This document shows, piece after piece, positions 16,892 to 25,563 of a stretch of DNA of 55,608 nt. How positions within the stretch are numbered: position 1 is the first letter of the stretch; each line of letters opens with the position of its first letter. The DNA lies in contig JANYGI010000215.1 of the NCBI GenBank assembly GCA_025362495.1, positions 1 through 55,608 on the forward strand, in the 5' to 3' direction. A program made the translations under genes and the position numbers. The notes beneath the pieces are model-generated. The model did no database searches. It saw only the letters and a program-made list of their open reading frames with translations, and had not been told where the DNA came from. Source of the DNA: Byssovorax sp. GTDB taxonomy: Bacteria > Myxococcota_A > Polyangia > Polyangiales > Polyangiaceae.

Positions 16892-17760
16892 TTGGCCCCC
16901 ACGGGCAACGAGGCCACCGCGCTCTCGAGGGCCTGCTTCACGCGCTTCGATCCGCCCGCGGGCCAGCGCCCGAGGACATCGGCGAGGTACTTCCCGGCCT
17001 CGAGCGATCCGAGCTCGCGCAGGCGCCCGATCACGTCGACGAGCTTGTCGTCGGGGAACGGCCTCGGCCTGAAGAAGATGGGATCGATGCCGCTCGTCAT
17101 CACGTCGAGCGGGAGGGTGCCGAGCCGCGCGAGGAACTTTTCGCAGGTTTCGACCGTGCAAAGCAGGCCGATCGACGACGCGGCCTCGGTGACGTTGTGA
17201 TCGAGCGCGAGGAAGAGATCGGGCAGCGCGTCGGCCGCCCAGAGGTTGCCGAGGCCGGTCGCCGAGAAGCCGCGCACCTGCCCGTCGGGGCTGCGCAGGC
17301 CGTCGCGAAACGCGGCGAGCGCCTCCGGTCCACGCGTCGATCCGAGGGCCCGCGCGGCCGCGCGTCGAAGCTCGGGGACGCGGTGCCGCACGTACGATCG
17401 AAGCACCGCGCTCGACGACGGCGCGCCGATCGCGCCGAGCGCTTCGATGGCCGCCTTCGCGAGCGGGAGCGTCGTCCCGCGCGTCAACAGCCCTTCAATC
17501 GCCGGGGCGAGCGGGGCGGCGATCTGGCCGCCGGCTGCCGCCGCGGTGAGCCCTTCGAGCACGTCGGTCGCCTCGTTCGAGGCCAGCTTGGCGACGACGA
17601 GCTGCGAGAGCTTCACGTCGAGCACCGGCGCCGCCGACGCGCGCGGCTTGATCGTGCCTTTACCCTTCGCGTCGGCCGTGGCCGGCGAGGTCGAGGCGAT
17701 CAGCAGCGCGAGCGAGGCGAGAGCAGCAGGGATTGATCGCATGGCACGTTCGCCGGTCAT
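16888..17760 (-). CDS. Exported HEAT-repeat protein
   Basis: A 290-aa protein with a signal peptide (MRSIPAALASLALLIA... from an in-frame ATG at 17742, which could be the true start) and helical repeats resembling HEAT/PBS-lyase units: AAIEALGAIGAPSSSAVLRSY, RRAAARALGSTRGPEALAAF and VRGFSATGLGNLWA. A helical C-terminal part follows with two cysteines (CTVETC). The final 4 bases overlap the GTG of the downstream propeller lipoprotein. Probably a periplasmic scaffold acting with that protein; partner unknown. Confidence 0.72.
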   Translation of the reverse strand: MTGERAMRSIPAALASLALLIASTSPATADAKGKGTIKPRASAAPVLDVKLSQLVVAKLASNEATDVLEGLTAAAAGGQIAAPLAPAIEGLLTRGTTLPLAKAAIEALGAIGAPSSSAVLRSYVRHRVPELRRAAARALGSTRGPEALAAFRDGLRSPDGQVRGFSATGLGNLWAADALPDLFLALDHNVTEAASSIGLLCTVETCEKFLARLGTLPLDVMTSGIDPIFFRPRPFPDDKLVDVIGRLRELGSLEAGKYLADVLGRWPAGGSKRVKQALESAVASLPVGAK

Positions 17761-17822
17761 CTAGCCTGGGCCTCAGGGGAAAGCGACTTTCTGCCGCTCT
17801 TCGCCGCTTGACGAGGCCGCCT

Positions 17823-19004
17823 GTGGCCCCGAGACTCGCGAGCGCGTTGCCTGTGCCCCCGCTTTCGCTCCAGAGGTCCGAGCTCGCCGGGGTCCTCGCG
17901 CCGATCGAGCGCGCCTCGCAGCTCCCCGCGCGGGCGCATTTCGACGCTGGCATCTTCGCCTTCGAACAGGAGGCGATCTTCGCGCGAGAATGGCTGTGCG
18001 TGGGCCGCGAAGACGAGGTCGCGCTGCCCGGCGCGTGGCTCCGCGCCGACGTCGCCGGCGAGGACGTGGTGGTGATCTGCGGCGCCGATCTGGCAGTGCG
18101 GGCCTTTCACAACGCGTGCTCTCACCGCGGCGCGCCGCTCTGCGAGGGCGCGAGCGGGCGTCAGGCCGTCTTTCGCTGTCCGTACCATGGCTGGATTTAC
18201 GAGCTCTCGGGGACGCTGCGCGAGGCCCCGCACACCGCGGGAATCGAGGGGTTTCACGCCGACGATCATGGCCTCTCGCCGGTCCGCGTCGCGAGCTGGC
18301 AAGGCTTCCTGTTTGCCACTCTCGCGCCCGGCGCGCCGTCGCTCGCCGAGGCGCTGGGGACGCCGCCGGAGCGCGTGGCCCGCGCGGGATTGAAGCAGCT
18401 CCGCCTCGGTCGCCGCGTCGAGCACGTGGTCGCCGCGAACTGGAAGCTGCTGGCCGAAAATTTCCAGGAGTCGCTCCATTTCGCGCAAGTTCACCCTGAT
18501 CTGGAGCGACTCACGCCCTCCAGTCGCGCCGGCAGCGTGCTCGGCGACGGGCCCTGGCTCGGCGGCACGATGGATATCGTGGGCGAGGCCGGGACGGTGG
18601 CCATGGATGGAGACCGCCGCGATCGGCCTTTCCTGGCGGGGACGCTGCCCGAAGATCGCCGCCGCGTCTTCGACGCGCTGCTCTTTCCCGGCCTGCTGAT
18701 GAGCCTCCAGCCGGATTATCTGCTCACCTATCGCCTCGTCCCGATCGGGCCGGCGCAGACGCGGGTGATCGCCGACATCCATTTTCATCCGGCGGCCTTC
18801 ACAACCAATTTCGATCCGGGGAACGTGTATTCGTTCTGGGACCGGATCAACGCCCAGGACCGCGCGGCCTGCGAGCGCCAGCAGATCGGCATTCGCTCGC
18901 GCGGCCACCGCCCCGGCCGCTACACCAGCGTGGAGGACGGCGTCCACGCCTTCGATCGCCTCGTCGCCCGGCGCTATGCCGCCGCCTTGAAAGACGACGA
19001 ATGA
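17823..19004 (+). CDS. Rieske non-heme iron oxygenase, alpha-subunit type
   Basis: A 393-aa ring-hydroxylating-type oxygenase. The Rieske [2Fe-2S] ligands are C99-x-H101 (CSHRG) and C119-x2-H122 (CPYHGW). The mononuclear iron site is visible as ENFQESLHFAQVHPD (H219, H224) with the third ligand likely D346 in NAQDRAACERQ. Such enzymes use O2 and reducing equivalents to hydroxylate, demethylate or desaturate small molecules. No reductase or ferredoxin gene is adjacent. The GTG at 17823 has GAGG six bases upstream; the frame extends further left but overlaps the divergent gene. The stop overlaps the next gene's ATG in ATGA, so the two products are probably made together. Confidence 0.88.
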   Translation: MAPRLASALPVPPLSLQRSELAGVLAPIERASQLPARAHFDAGIFAFEQEAIFAREWLCVGREDEVALPGAWLRADVAGEDVVVICGADLAVRAFHNACSHRGAPLCEGASGRQAVFRCPYHGWIYELSGTLREAPHTAGIEGFHADDHGLSPVRVASWQGFLFATLAPGAPSLAEALGTPPERVARAGLKQLRLGRRVEHVVAANWKLLAENFQESLHFAQVHPDLERLTPSSRAGSVLGDGPWLGGTMDIVGEAGTVAMDGDRRDRPFLAGTLPEDRRRVFDALLFPGLLMSLQPDYLLTYRLVPIGPAQTRVIADIHFHPAAFTTNFDPGNVYSFWDRINAQDRAACERQQIGIRSRGHRPGRYTSVEDGVHAFDRLVARRYAAALKDDE

Positions 19005-19819
19005 GCCAGCTCTGCGGGATCTGGGGGCGCCCGTACATCGACCTCGACGGCGTGCTCGACACGTCGGGATTCACCGAGATCGACCGGGAAATCAGCCTCG
19101 CGTTGCCCGATCTCGAGGTCTCGTACACCGGCGGTAGCCTGAAATGGATGAACGTCGTCGCGCCCTGGGTGCAGGACGACGGGTACGCCGATCTCGGGCA
19201 GGTGGTAGGCGGCTTCGATCGGGACGAGTTCGCTCGATTCGTGTCGTTCGCCGACGATCCGGGGGTGTTCGATCACGAGCGGTTCCGCGAGTACACGTTC
19301 GGCGACGAGACCGATCATCCGCTCTCGCGGCGGCAGATGCTCTATCTGAAGTACCGGCACGGCGTCTATTTCCCGTGGAAGGTGTGCTATCACCTACTGG
19401 AGAACGATCGCTGGGAAGACAAGCACTCCGGCGCGGGGAAGCGCTTCGCGGAGAGCGCCGAGCGCCTCTTGCCAAAGACGGTGGCGTTCGTGAGGGGTCT
19501 GCCATTCACCGAGATCGGGCGCGTCGTGCTCTTCGGGATCGAGGCCAACGATCACGCGCCGATGCACCGCGACAGCGAGCCCGGGAAGACGCTGACGGTG
19601 CCCCACTCGATCTCGCTCGATCCCCGAGGGAATAAACGGTTCGTGCTCACCGATCCGCAGCGAGAGCGTCTGGTCGAGGTGGAGTCACGGGCCTACTGGT
19701 TCAACGACATGGATTACCACGGAGTCGAGGCCGATCCGTTCTTCCGCTATTCAATCCGGGTCGACGGGGTGTTCGACTCGAAATGGTTGTCAGCGCTGCG
19801 GCGGCGCCTGGGCGGGTGA
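19001..19819 (+). CDS. Predicted double-stranded beta-helix (2OG/Fe-type) oxygenase, copy 1
   Basis: A 272-aa protein. A facial-triad-like pattern is visible: H189-R-D191 (MHRDSEPG), H240 (DMDYHGVEADPFFRYS) and Arg candidates R249/R253, which fits HxD...H...R of 2-oxoglutarate/Fe(II) dioxygenases. Other blocks shared with the paralog at 22068 are DYTGGS-like SYTGGS, HPLSRRQMLYLKYR, VYFPWKV, RWEDKH and YSIRVDGVF. The family was not recognised by name, so the oxygenase call is a prediction. The ATG overlaps the Rieske gene's stop by 4 bp. Its 3' end overlaps the convergent ATP-grasp gene by 30 bp. Confidence 0.6.
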   Translation: MSQLCGIWGRPYIDLDGVLDTSGFTEIDREISLALPDLEVSYTGGSLKWMNVVAPWVQDDGYADLGQVVGGFDRDEFARFVSFADDPGVFDHERFREYTFGDETDHPLSRRQMLYLKYRHGVYFPWKVCYHLLENDRWEDKHSGAGKRFAESAERLLPKTVAFVRGLPFTEIGRVVLFGIEANDHAPMHRDSEPGKTLTVPHSISLDPRGNKRFVLTDPQRERLVEVESRAYWFNDMDYHGVEADPFFRYSIRVDGVFDSKWLSALRRRLGG

Positions 19820-21076
19820 GGTCGGCCCCGCGATGAAGACCGGCGTCGAGAGGGCGCGATCGTCGGTCGGGCCAGTCTGGACGCGCGTGTACACCCCGCA
19901 GGCCTCGCCCGCGACGAGGAAGACGCCGTAATTGACGACGCCGCCCGAGGCTTCTTTTTGCGCCTCGAAGTAGCGTTGCACGATCCAGCGGCCGGGGCGC
20001 GCCTGGGCGAGAGAGGCCTTCCAGATCTCCGGGGTCACCAGCCGACCGAGGATGACCTCGTCGCCCTCGGCGCCGTAGTCGGATTTCAAGACCCACTCGT
20101 CTTTCTCGGCGAGGAGCTGTTCCACGTGCATCGTCTCGAGGCGCGAGGTGACGGGGATGTGCCGGCGAATGACGCTCTGGGCGGTGGGCGAGAAGCGGTG
20201 GATGTGCTCCCACATGAAGGCCATGCTCCGCTTGTTCTGCGGGACGACGGCGCCAAAGGGGTTCACGATCACCAGGCGACCTTCGAGCGAGGCGCCGAGG
20301 GCCACGCCGAGCGGGGCGGAGAGCGGGCGGACGTCGGGTATCTCCACGTCGAGCCAGGGTGAGACGCGCTCTCCCCACCAGTCGGTCTTGTAGTGGCGGA
20401 GCATCACCGAGACGGGCTTGTCGAAGAGGAGAGCCGTCGAGTCTGGCCCGGCCGTGAGGTTGAACGGTGATCCCAGGACGACCTCCCAGCCGCGCTCCTC
20501 GAACCAGCGGCGGTAGAGACGAACGAGCGCCAGATCCTCGGTGAACTCCGTGGGATAGAGGATCGCCGCGGTGCGGGGCGCGCGCGCGGGCAAGGTGCGC
20601 TCGAAGAGCGACTCGACCATGGAGACGAAGCGGTCGGCGAGGTGGGTGTTCGGATCTTCGAGGCCCGGGTGCTCGGCCTGCACGATCTGATTGAGCACCA
20701 CCGCTTCCGCCTCTCCGGTCGGGGTGTCACTGTTGATCTCGGTGAACGCGAGCCCCTCGTCGGTGAGGAAGATGTCGGCGCGGGCGATGCCGTGCCAGAA
20801 GGGCTGCGCGGCGAGCCACATGGCCTTCTGATAGGGCGTGAGGCCGAAGAAGTCGTCGAGCCAGGCGGGGCGTTCGGCGACGAGGAGGCAGAGCTCGTTG
20901 TAGACGGCGGCGACCGCCTCGGCGGCGCGGTAGAGGCTCGATTGCAAGGCGAACGGGATCAGCACCGGCTCGGCGCGGAGGCGGGGCTCGCCGTCGATCC
21001 ACGGGTCCGAGAGGATGCCACTCTCGATGACCTTCCCGGCGAGCGCGTCGTAGTCGAGGCGCTCGGGGGTGATCAT
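19790..21076 (-). CDS. Glutathionylspermidine-synthase-like ATP-grasp ligase
   Basis: A 428-aa ATP-grasp enzyme of the GspS-like type. The signature FTEINSDTPTGEAEAV (E113, N115, D117) matches the metal/ATP site of the family. Others are NPFGAVVPQNKRSMAFMWEH, the ATP-binding EWVLKSDYGAEGDEVILG and WIVQRYFEAQKE. Family members form amide bonds, classically glutathione to spermidine; the stand-alone ligases such as E. coli YgiC/YjfC make peptide-amine bonds of unknown identity. No amidase domain is fused. The ATG at 21076 follows GGTGA. It lies 29 bp after the DUF350 membrane protein gene, a pairing also seen in E. coli yjfL-yjfC. Confidence 0.82.
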   Translation of the reverse strand: MITPERLDYDALAGKVIESGILSDPWIDGEPRLRAEPVLIPFALQSSLYRAAEAVAAVYNELCLLVAERPAWLDDFFGLTPYQKAMWLAAQPFWHGIARADIFLTDEGLAFTEINSDTPTGEAEAVVLNQIVQAEHPGLEDPNTHLADRFVSMVESLFERTLPARAPRTAAILYPTEFTEDLALVRLYRRWFEERGWEVVLGSPFNLTAGPDSTALLFDKPVSVMLRHYKTDWWGERVSPWLDVEIPDVRPLSAPLGVALGASLEGRLVIVNPFGAVVPQNKRSMAFMWEHIHRFSPTAQSVIRRHIPVTSRLETMHVEQLLAEKDEWVLKSDYGAEGDEVILGRLVTPEIWKASLAQARPGRWIVQRYFEAQKEASGGVVNYGVFLVAGEACGVYTRVQTGPTDDRALSTPVFIAGPTSPAQAPPQR

Positions 21077-21105
21077 CAATTCACCGTTTCCGATCGTCAA
21101 CGTCG

Positions 21106-21963
21106 TCAACCCAGGCGAACGACGAGCAGCGCCGTGGCGATGTAGGAGGCGGCCTCGAGCGCTGCGGCCCCCGCGTTGCGTCGCTCTTCGATCGCCTTGT
21201 CGAGCAGGCCTTTGTGGAACGAGAAGCCGCCGCCGAGGAAGGCCATTTGCACCAGGATCTGCCGCACCGGGTAGAGCGCGAGCACGAAGAGCAGCGCCTT
21301 GCCGTAGCCGGCGAGCGAGGCGCCCCAGCTCACGAAATCGCCTTCGAGGGCGCGGGCGATGATCAGCGAGACAGCGATGGTCAGGCCGGCATAGCTGAGC
21401 GCCGCGGCGAGGTTCTCCGATTGAATTTGCTCGGCGTCGTCGTAGGCTGTGAGGGCGCGAAAGGCGATCACCACGAGGTGGAGAGTGAGCTGGGCGATGA
21501 CGAAGAAGGCCAGGGAGAGGCCGAGCCCGCGGAGATCGCTGCCAGCGACGGCGCGCGAGGTGATGATGCCAGTCGCCACGTAGCTCGCGCCCGCGGCGAG
21601 GCCAGCCGCGGTGTTGCCGCGCTCGATCTCCTTCGGCAGCCGCGATCGCAGGAGGACGCTGATGCCGAGGCGGCCCGTGGCGATGAAGAGGGCGAGCGCG
21701 GCGACGCCGAAGACGGCGCTCCAGAGGATGTCGTGCGAGAGGCTCGCTCCGGTGACCGAGTTGCTGACGACGCTGCCCGCGATCAGGAAGACGCCGAGCA
21801 CCTCGCCCACTTCGAGGAGGCCGTGCGCGGTGTTGCCGGCCGCGAGATCTTTCGCGATGGTGTGCTCGGGCGCGAGGAGGCGCTGGCCCACGAGCAAGAG
21901 GAGCAGGAGCCCGAGCGCCTCGGCCGCGCCGAAGAGCATCACGTAGGTGGTCGACAGCTCCAT
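21106..21963 (-). CDS. DUF350 (UPF0719) family integral membrane protein
   Basis: A 285-aa protein with about eight hydrophobic segments arranged as two similar DUF350 halves; LAAGNTAHGLLEVGEVLGVF and ERGNTAAGLAAGASYVATGI are the repeated cores. Expected in the inner membrane. DUF350 proteins commonly neighbour GspS-like ATP-grasp ligases and are thought to act with them on an envelope-linked process, but the biochemical role is unknown. First gene of a two-gene minus-strand operon, divergent from the second DSBH gene with a 104-bp gap. Confidence 0.82.
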   Translation of the reverse strand: MELSTTYVMLFGAAEALGLLLLLLVGQRLLAPEHTIAKDLAAGNTAHGLLEVGEVLGVFLIAGSVVSNSVTGASLSHDILWSAVFGVAALALFIATGRLGISVLLRSRLPKEIERGNTAAGLAAGASYVATGIITSRAVAGSDLRGLGLSLAFFVIAQLTLHLVVIAFRALTAYDDAEQIQSENLAAALSYAGLTIAVSLIIARALEGDFVSWGASLAGYGKALLFVLALYPVRQILVQMAFLGGGFSFHKGLLDKAIEERRNAGAAALEAASYIATALLVVRLG

Positions 21964-22067
21964 CGCGGCAAACGGTACAGAAGCTCGGACCGGCCCACAA
22001 GAACGGGGCGACGCAAACGAGCTGTTCCCGGGCGCGGGCGAGCGCGCTACACCTCGGAGAGGCGCGC

Positions 22068-22889
22068 ATGTCGACGATCACCGGAATCCTGGGGCGGCCC
22101 TATCTGAGCCTGGAACGGCACCTCGATCTCGGGGCGCTCGACGCCGTTCACGAGGAGATTTGCCTCGGGCTCACCCGGGTGCCGGTCGATTACACCGGCG
22201 GGAGCCACCGCACGATGGGCATCATGCCTCCTTCGCGCGAGCCCGAGGCCGTCGTCGATTACGGCGAGGTGATCCGCGCGATGAGCCGTGACGAGCTGGT
22301 CCGCTTCCGCGATCTCGCCGACGATCCGGGGTCGATCGATCTCGACGCGCCCGGTGAGCTCGAGTTCGGCGAGGAGCGCGCTCACCCGCTCTCGCGCCGG
22401 CAGATGCTCTATCTGAAGTACCGGTATCGCGTCTATTTTCCCTGGAAGGTGTACTACGAGCTGGTGCCCAACCTGCGCTGGGAGGACAAGCATCTGGCGA
22501 CAGGGAAGGCCTTCACGCGCGAGGCCCGGGCGATATTTCCAAGAACGGTGGCGTTCCTGAAGACGCTTCCTTTCGAGGCGATCGGGCGCGCCAACATCCT
22601 CGGGCTGGAAGCCCACGATCACGGGACGGTCCACCGCGACTGCGATCCCGCCGAGGGGGAGCCGCCGGCCCATTTCATCACCCTCTGTCCGCGCGGCGAC
22701 AAGCGGCTCTTCCTGTGGGACGAGGAGGCGCGCGAGAAGGTGCCCGTCGCCGGGAAGGCGTACTGGTTTCACGACGGCGATTACCACGGCGTCGACGCTG
22801 ATCCATTTTTCCGGTACTCGATCCGGGTGGACGGCGTGTTCAAGCAAGACTTTCTCGCGGCCCTGCGCGAGACTGCGGGCCCTCGATGA
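22068..22889 (+). CDS. Predicted double-stranded beta-helix (2OG/Fe-type) oxygenase, copy 2
   Basis: A 273-aa paralog of the gene at 19001, colinear along the whole length with almost no gaps. The candidate iron ligands fall at the same residue numbers: H189, D191 (VHRDCDP), H240 (GDYHGVDADPFFRYS), R249. Shared blocks include GRPYL, YTGGS, HPLSRRQMLYLKYR, YFPWKV and YSIRVDGVF. The ATG is preceded by a GGAGAGG-like SD. The stop overlaps the next gene's ATG by 4 bp. Presence of both copies around the ATP-grasp/DUF350 pair suggests the two oxygenases act on related substrates or as a heteromer. Oxygenase function is inferred from the motif only. Confidence 0.6.
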   Translation: MSTITGILGRPYLSLERHLDLGALDAVHEEICLGLTRVPVDYTGGSHRTMGIMPPSREPEAVVDYGEVIRAMSRDELVRFRDLADDPGSIDLDAPGELEFGEERAHPLSRRQMLYLKYRYRVYFPWKVYYELVPNLRWEDKHLATGKAFTREARAIFPRTVAFLKTLPFEAIGRANILGLEAHDHGTVHRDCDPAEGEPPAHFITLCPRGDKRLFLWDEEAREKVPVAGKAYWFHDGDYHGVDADPFFRYSIRVDGVFKQDFLAALRETAGPR

Positions 22890-24196
22890 GCGACTCGGCC
22901 GAGCCTCCGTTCCAGCGCACCAACCTCCTCGACAAGCCGGGGATCGTCGGCGCGAAATGGTGGCAAGAGGGCCTCGCCACGCACGATCCGATCGCGCGGC
23001 GGCAAGCCCTCCTCGCCATCGGGGTGCTCGGCGTGGCCCTGATCGGCGTCGGCACCGTTGTCGCCGCCAGCAGCGCCACCAGCGGCCCCGACACGACGAC
23101 GACGATGTTCGGCGCGCTCGACATGCAGCGGAAATACGGGTGGAGCTTCGGCGCCGTGGGCGAGCCGCTCACGTTCGACGGGCAATCGCTGCAGCCCTTC
23201 GAGAAGGCCGCCCTCGACCGCATGGTGACCGAGCTCGCGCCGGCCCAGACGCGGCTCAAGCGCTTCTCCTCACCGACGCTGTTCCAGTCGCCTTGGGCCG
23301 CGCCGACCGCGGTGCTCGAAGGCGATCCGACGCAGGTGACACCGCTCCGCGACGCGCTCGTGCCGATCTTCACGGCCGAGATGGATAGCGCCTATCGCGC
23401 GGGAAAGGGCCTCGCGTCGATCTTCGACGGCATGCGCGTCGACGCGGCGATCGTGGTGGATTTGCCGGGCCCGCAGGCGATCGCCTTCGCCGCCGGGCTC
23501 GCGCCGACGTTCGATCCCTGCTTCACGTTCGAGAACTGGCCGCACCCGCGGGGCGTGGTCCCGGCGCACCTGGCGCTCGCCGCGGCGGCCTATTACCAAC
23601 CGCTCTTCGCGCGGACGACGGCGTCGCGCAAGCAGCCCGGGCCGGCGGCGCTGGTGCTCGATCGCGGGCGCCTCGCCTCGTACACCGACGATGAAAAGCA
23701 GTTCGACAATCGGTATGCGGCCAGGCTGCCGACGGCCGCCTCGCTGCAAGCGCTCGGGGTGAAGCGGGTGCTCTACGTCGTCCCCACCGGCAATGACATG
23801 GTCGAGCTCGACGATTTGAACGAGCAGCTCGTGGCCTACGCCGGCGCGGGGATCGACGTGAAGCTCGTCGCGGTGACGGACTTCGGGCTAGATCCCGGGC
23901 ACACGACGCAATCCGCGGACGAGCCGCTCTATTATTACGGCAGCAGCGCGGCGTCGCACGCGAGCTTCTGGCCTCTTTATCGCTGGGGCCCGGCGAAGGC
24001 GCAGAGCACCACCGCAGCGAACGTGTCGACCGGGTACATCTACGTGCCTCGCGCGCGCCCGACGCCGTTCTCCAGCTCCGCGGCGCCCGCGGGATTCGGC
24101 CTGGTCCCCGTCGTCGTCGCCGTGGGAACAGGGGCGATCCTCGGCGCCAAGCTCTCTCGCAGCGGCTCGTGGAACCGCGCCTCGTCGGGGAGCTGA
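22886..24196 (+). CDS. Unrecognised membrane-anchored 436-aa protein
   Basis: Residues 1-38 are hydrophilic, residues about 42-62 form one membrane segment (LLAIGVLGVALIGVGTVV), and the remainder is a large globular domain with a second hydrophobic stretch near the end (about 403-420). Striking stretches are AIVVDLPGPQAIAFAAG, FENWPHPRGVVPAHLALAAAAYY and FDNRYAARLP, which look like an alpha/beta fold with conserved Asp, His and Pro. A Thr/Ser-rich, Gly-poor linker follows the membrane segment. No catalytic family recognised. Translation is coupled to the upstream oxygenase by a 4-bp ATGA overlap, and 7 bp separate it from the next gene, so it belongs to this pathway. Confidence 0.65.
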   Translation: MSDSAEPPFQRTNLLDKPGIVGAKWWQEGLATHDPIARRQALLAIGVLGVALIGVGTVVAASSATSGPDTTTTMFGALDMQRKYGWSFGAVGEPLTFDGQSLQPFEKAALDRMVTELAPAQTRLKRFSSPTLFQSPWAAPTAVLEGDPTQVTPLRDALVPIFTAEMDSAYRAGKGLASIFDGMRVDAAIVVDLPGPQAIAFAAGLAPTFDPCFTFENWPHPRGVVPAHLALAAAAYYQPLFARTTASRKQPGPAALVLDRGRLASYTDDEKQFDNRYAARLPTAASLQALGVKRVLYVVPTGNDMVELDDLNEQLVAYAGAGIDVKLVAVTDFGLDPGHTTQSADEPLYYYGSSAASHASFWPLYRWGPAKAQSTTAANVSTGYIYVPRARPTPFSSSAAPAGFGLVPVVVAVGTGAILGAKLSRSGSWNRASSGS

Positions 24197-24203
24197 AGCG
24201 CTC

Positions 24204-24782
24204 ATGCCGTACTCGATCTTCGCGATGGAGGTCTGCATCCGGCTGCCGCCGCAAAGCACGCTCCCGGCCGAGCTGCGGATGCTGGTGACGATGGCGCCCC
24301 GGGCCTCGACCTACGACGACAAGTTCCGCCTCTACCGGCGCGCTTCCGATCTGGTCCTGGCCAATCTGGACAGCGTGGCCAAAGGCTGCTGGGATTACTT
24401 CGACGACGACGCCCGGGCCCAGCACGACTACAAGATGTGGGTCGACGGCATGCTCACCGAAGAGGGCGCGCGGACGCTGCCATCGCGGCAGGGCGGCGAT
24501 CCCTACCGGACCGAGAGCTCCGGGTATCTGACGCTGACGATGGCGTTCTTGCTGGTGCAAGGCACCCCGGCCGATCGAGCGGTCCAGTCGCGGTGCAACA
24601 TCCCGGAACCGCAGCTCTGGCAACGATGGGTGTTCGAGCGGCTGCTCCAGGGGATACCGCTGATCAACTTCGCCGCGGTGAAGTCGGATGTCATCTATGT
24701 CATCCCCGGGGACGATCACTGGGCGCTGACAGCGCAGGATCTGGCCGAGCCGAAGTTCAACTATCTAAGGCCCATCGGGTGA
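24204..24782 (+). CDS. Unrecognised 192-aa protein, last gene of the oxygenase cluster
   Basis: A soluble protein with no signal peptide or known family. It has an Arg/Asp-rich helical N-terminal half (YDDKFRLYRRASDLVLANLD, CWDYFDDDARAQHDYKMW) and a hydrophobic, aromatic C-terminal half (LWQRWVFERLLQGIPLINF, IYVIPGDDHWALT). It starts 7 bp after the membrane-anchored gene. Function unknown; location suggests an accessory role to the oxygenase pathway. Confidence 0.6.
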   Translation: MPYSIFAMEVCIRLPPQSTLPAELRMLVTMAPRASTYDDKFRLYRRASDLVLANLDSVAKGCWDYFDDDARAQHDYKMWVDGMLTEEGARTLPSRQGGDPYRTESSGYLTLTMAFLLVQGTPADRAVQSRCNIPEPQLWQRWVFERLLQGIPLINFAAVKSDVIYVIPGDDHWALTAQDLAEPKFNYLRPIG

Positions 24783-24882
24783 AGCCGCGTACACCGGGTG
24801 AGATCGCGAGGATTTTCGCTGTCGATCCCGAAGTGTACTAGCTTCTGCCAGCCCATCGCGGGCCGAAGGAAGAGGATCGACG

Positions 24883-25563
24883 ATGAAGGCCATGATTTTG
24901 CCGGTAGTACTGGGTGCTTTGACGATCGCCGGCTGCGGCAAGAAGCCCGATGAGGCGCCCGCGACGATGACGTCTGGCAAGCCGTCCACCACCGCCTCTG
25001 CTGCGACGGCGAAGCCGACCGCGATGGCCACCGCGACCGCCACGACGAGCGCGAGCGCGGCTGCCCCGGTCAAGCCGCCCTCGAAGGGCGACCAGATCGA
25101 GGCGCTCGATTCCGTGGAGCGCGCCATCGCCTTCGCCAAGTCCGACATGAGCGACGCTGTCGACACCGAGAGCCCCGGCGAGACGCTGCTCGGGCGCTGG
25201 GCCTCGAAGAAGATGAAGTTCAACGACGTCGAGGTGGCCAAGGACGAGACCTCGTTCGACGCCATCGAGAAAGACGCCGGCGCCGAGCGTGGCAAGCGCC
25301 TCTGCGTCAAGGGCCCCATCGCCAAGATCGAGGTGGCGCACACCGACGCGGGCGACGTGGGGACTGGCTCGCTGCTCGCGGGTGGCAAGCACGTTGCCTA
25401 CTTCAAGGCGGTCGGCGACCGCGGCGATCTGGCCGCCAAGAAGGCGGCGCGCTTCTGTGGTGTGGTGATCGGCAAGTACGACTACAAGAATGCTTCCAGG
25501 GAGACGAGCCACGCCGTTGCCATCGTCGGCATGTTCGATACCCCCGGGAACAAGAAGAAGTAG
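24883..25563 (+). CDS. Lipoprotein of unknown function
   Basis: A 226-aa lipoprotein. The signal sequence ends in the lipobox LTIAGC (Cys18), followed by a Thr/Ala/Ser/Pro-rich linker to about residue 66. The remaining 160 residues form a compact alpha/beta domain with two cysteines (RLCVKG, ARFCGV) and a conserved-looking motif DAVDTESPGETLLGRWA. The ATG has a clear GAGGA upstream. It stands alone, after the oxygenase cluster with a 100-bp gap. Function unknown. Confidence 0.75.
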   Translation: MKAMILPVVLGALTIAGCGKKPDEAPATMTSGKPSTTASAATAKPTAMATATATTSASAAAPVKPPSKGDQIEALDSVERAIAFAKSDMSDAVDTESPGETLLGRWASKKMKFNDVEVAKDETSFDAIEKDAGAERGKRLCVKGPIAKIEVAHTDAGDVGTGSLLAGGKHVAYFKAVGDRGDLAAKKAARFCGVVIGKYDYKNASRETSHAVAIVGMFDTPGNKKK

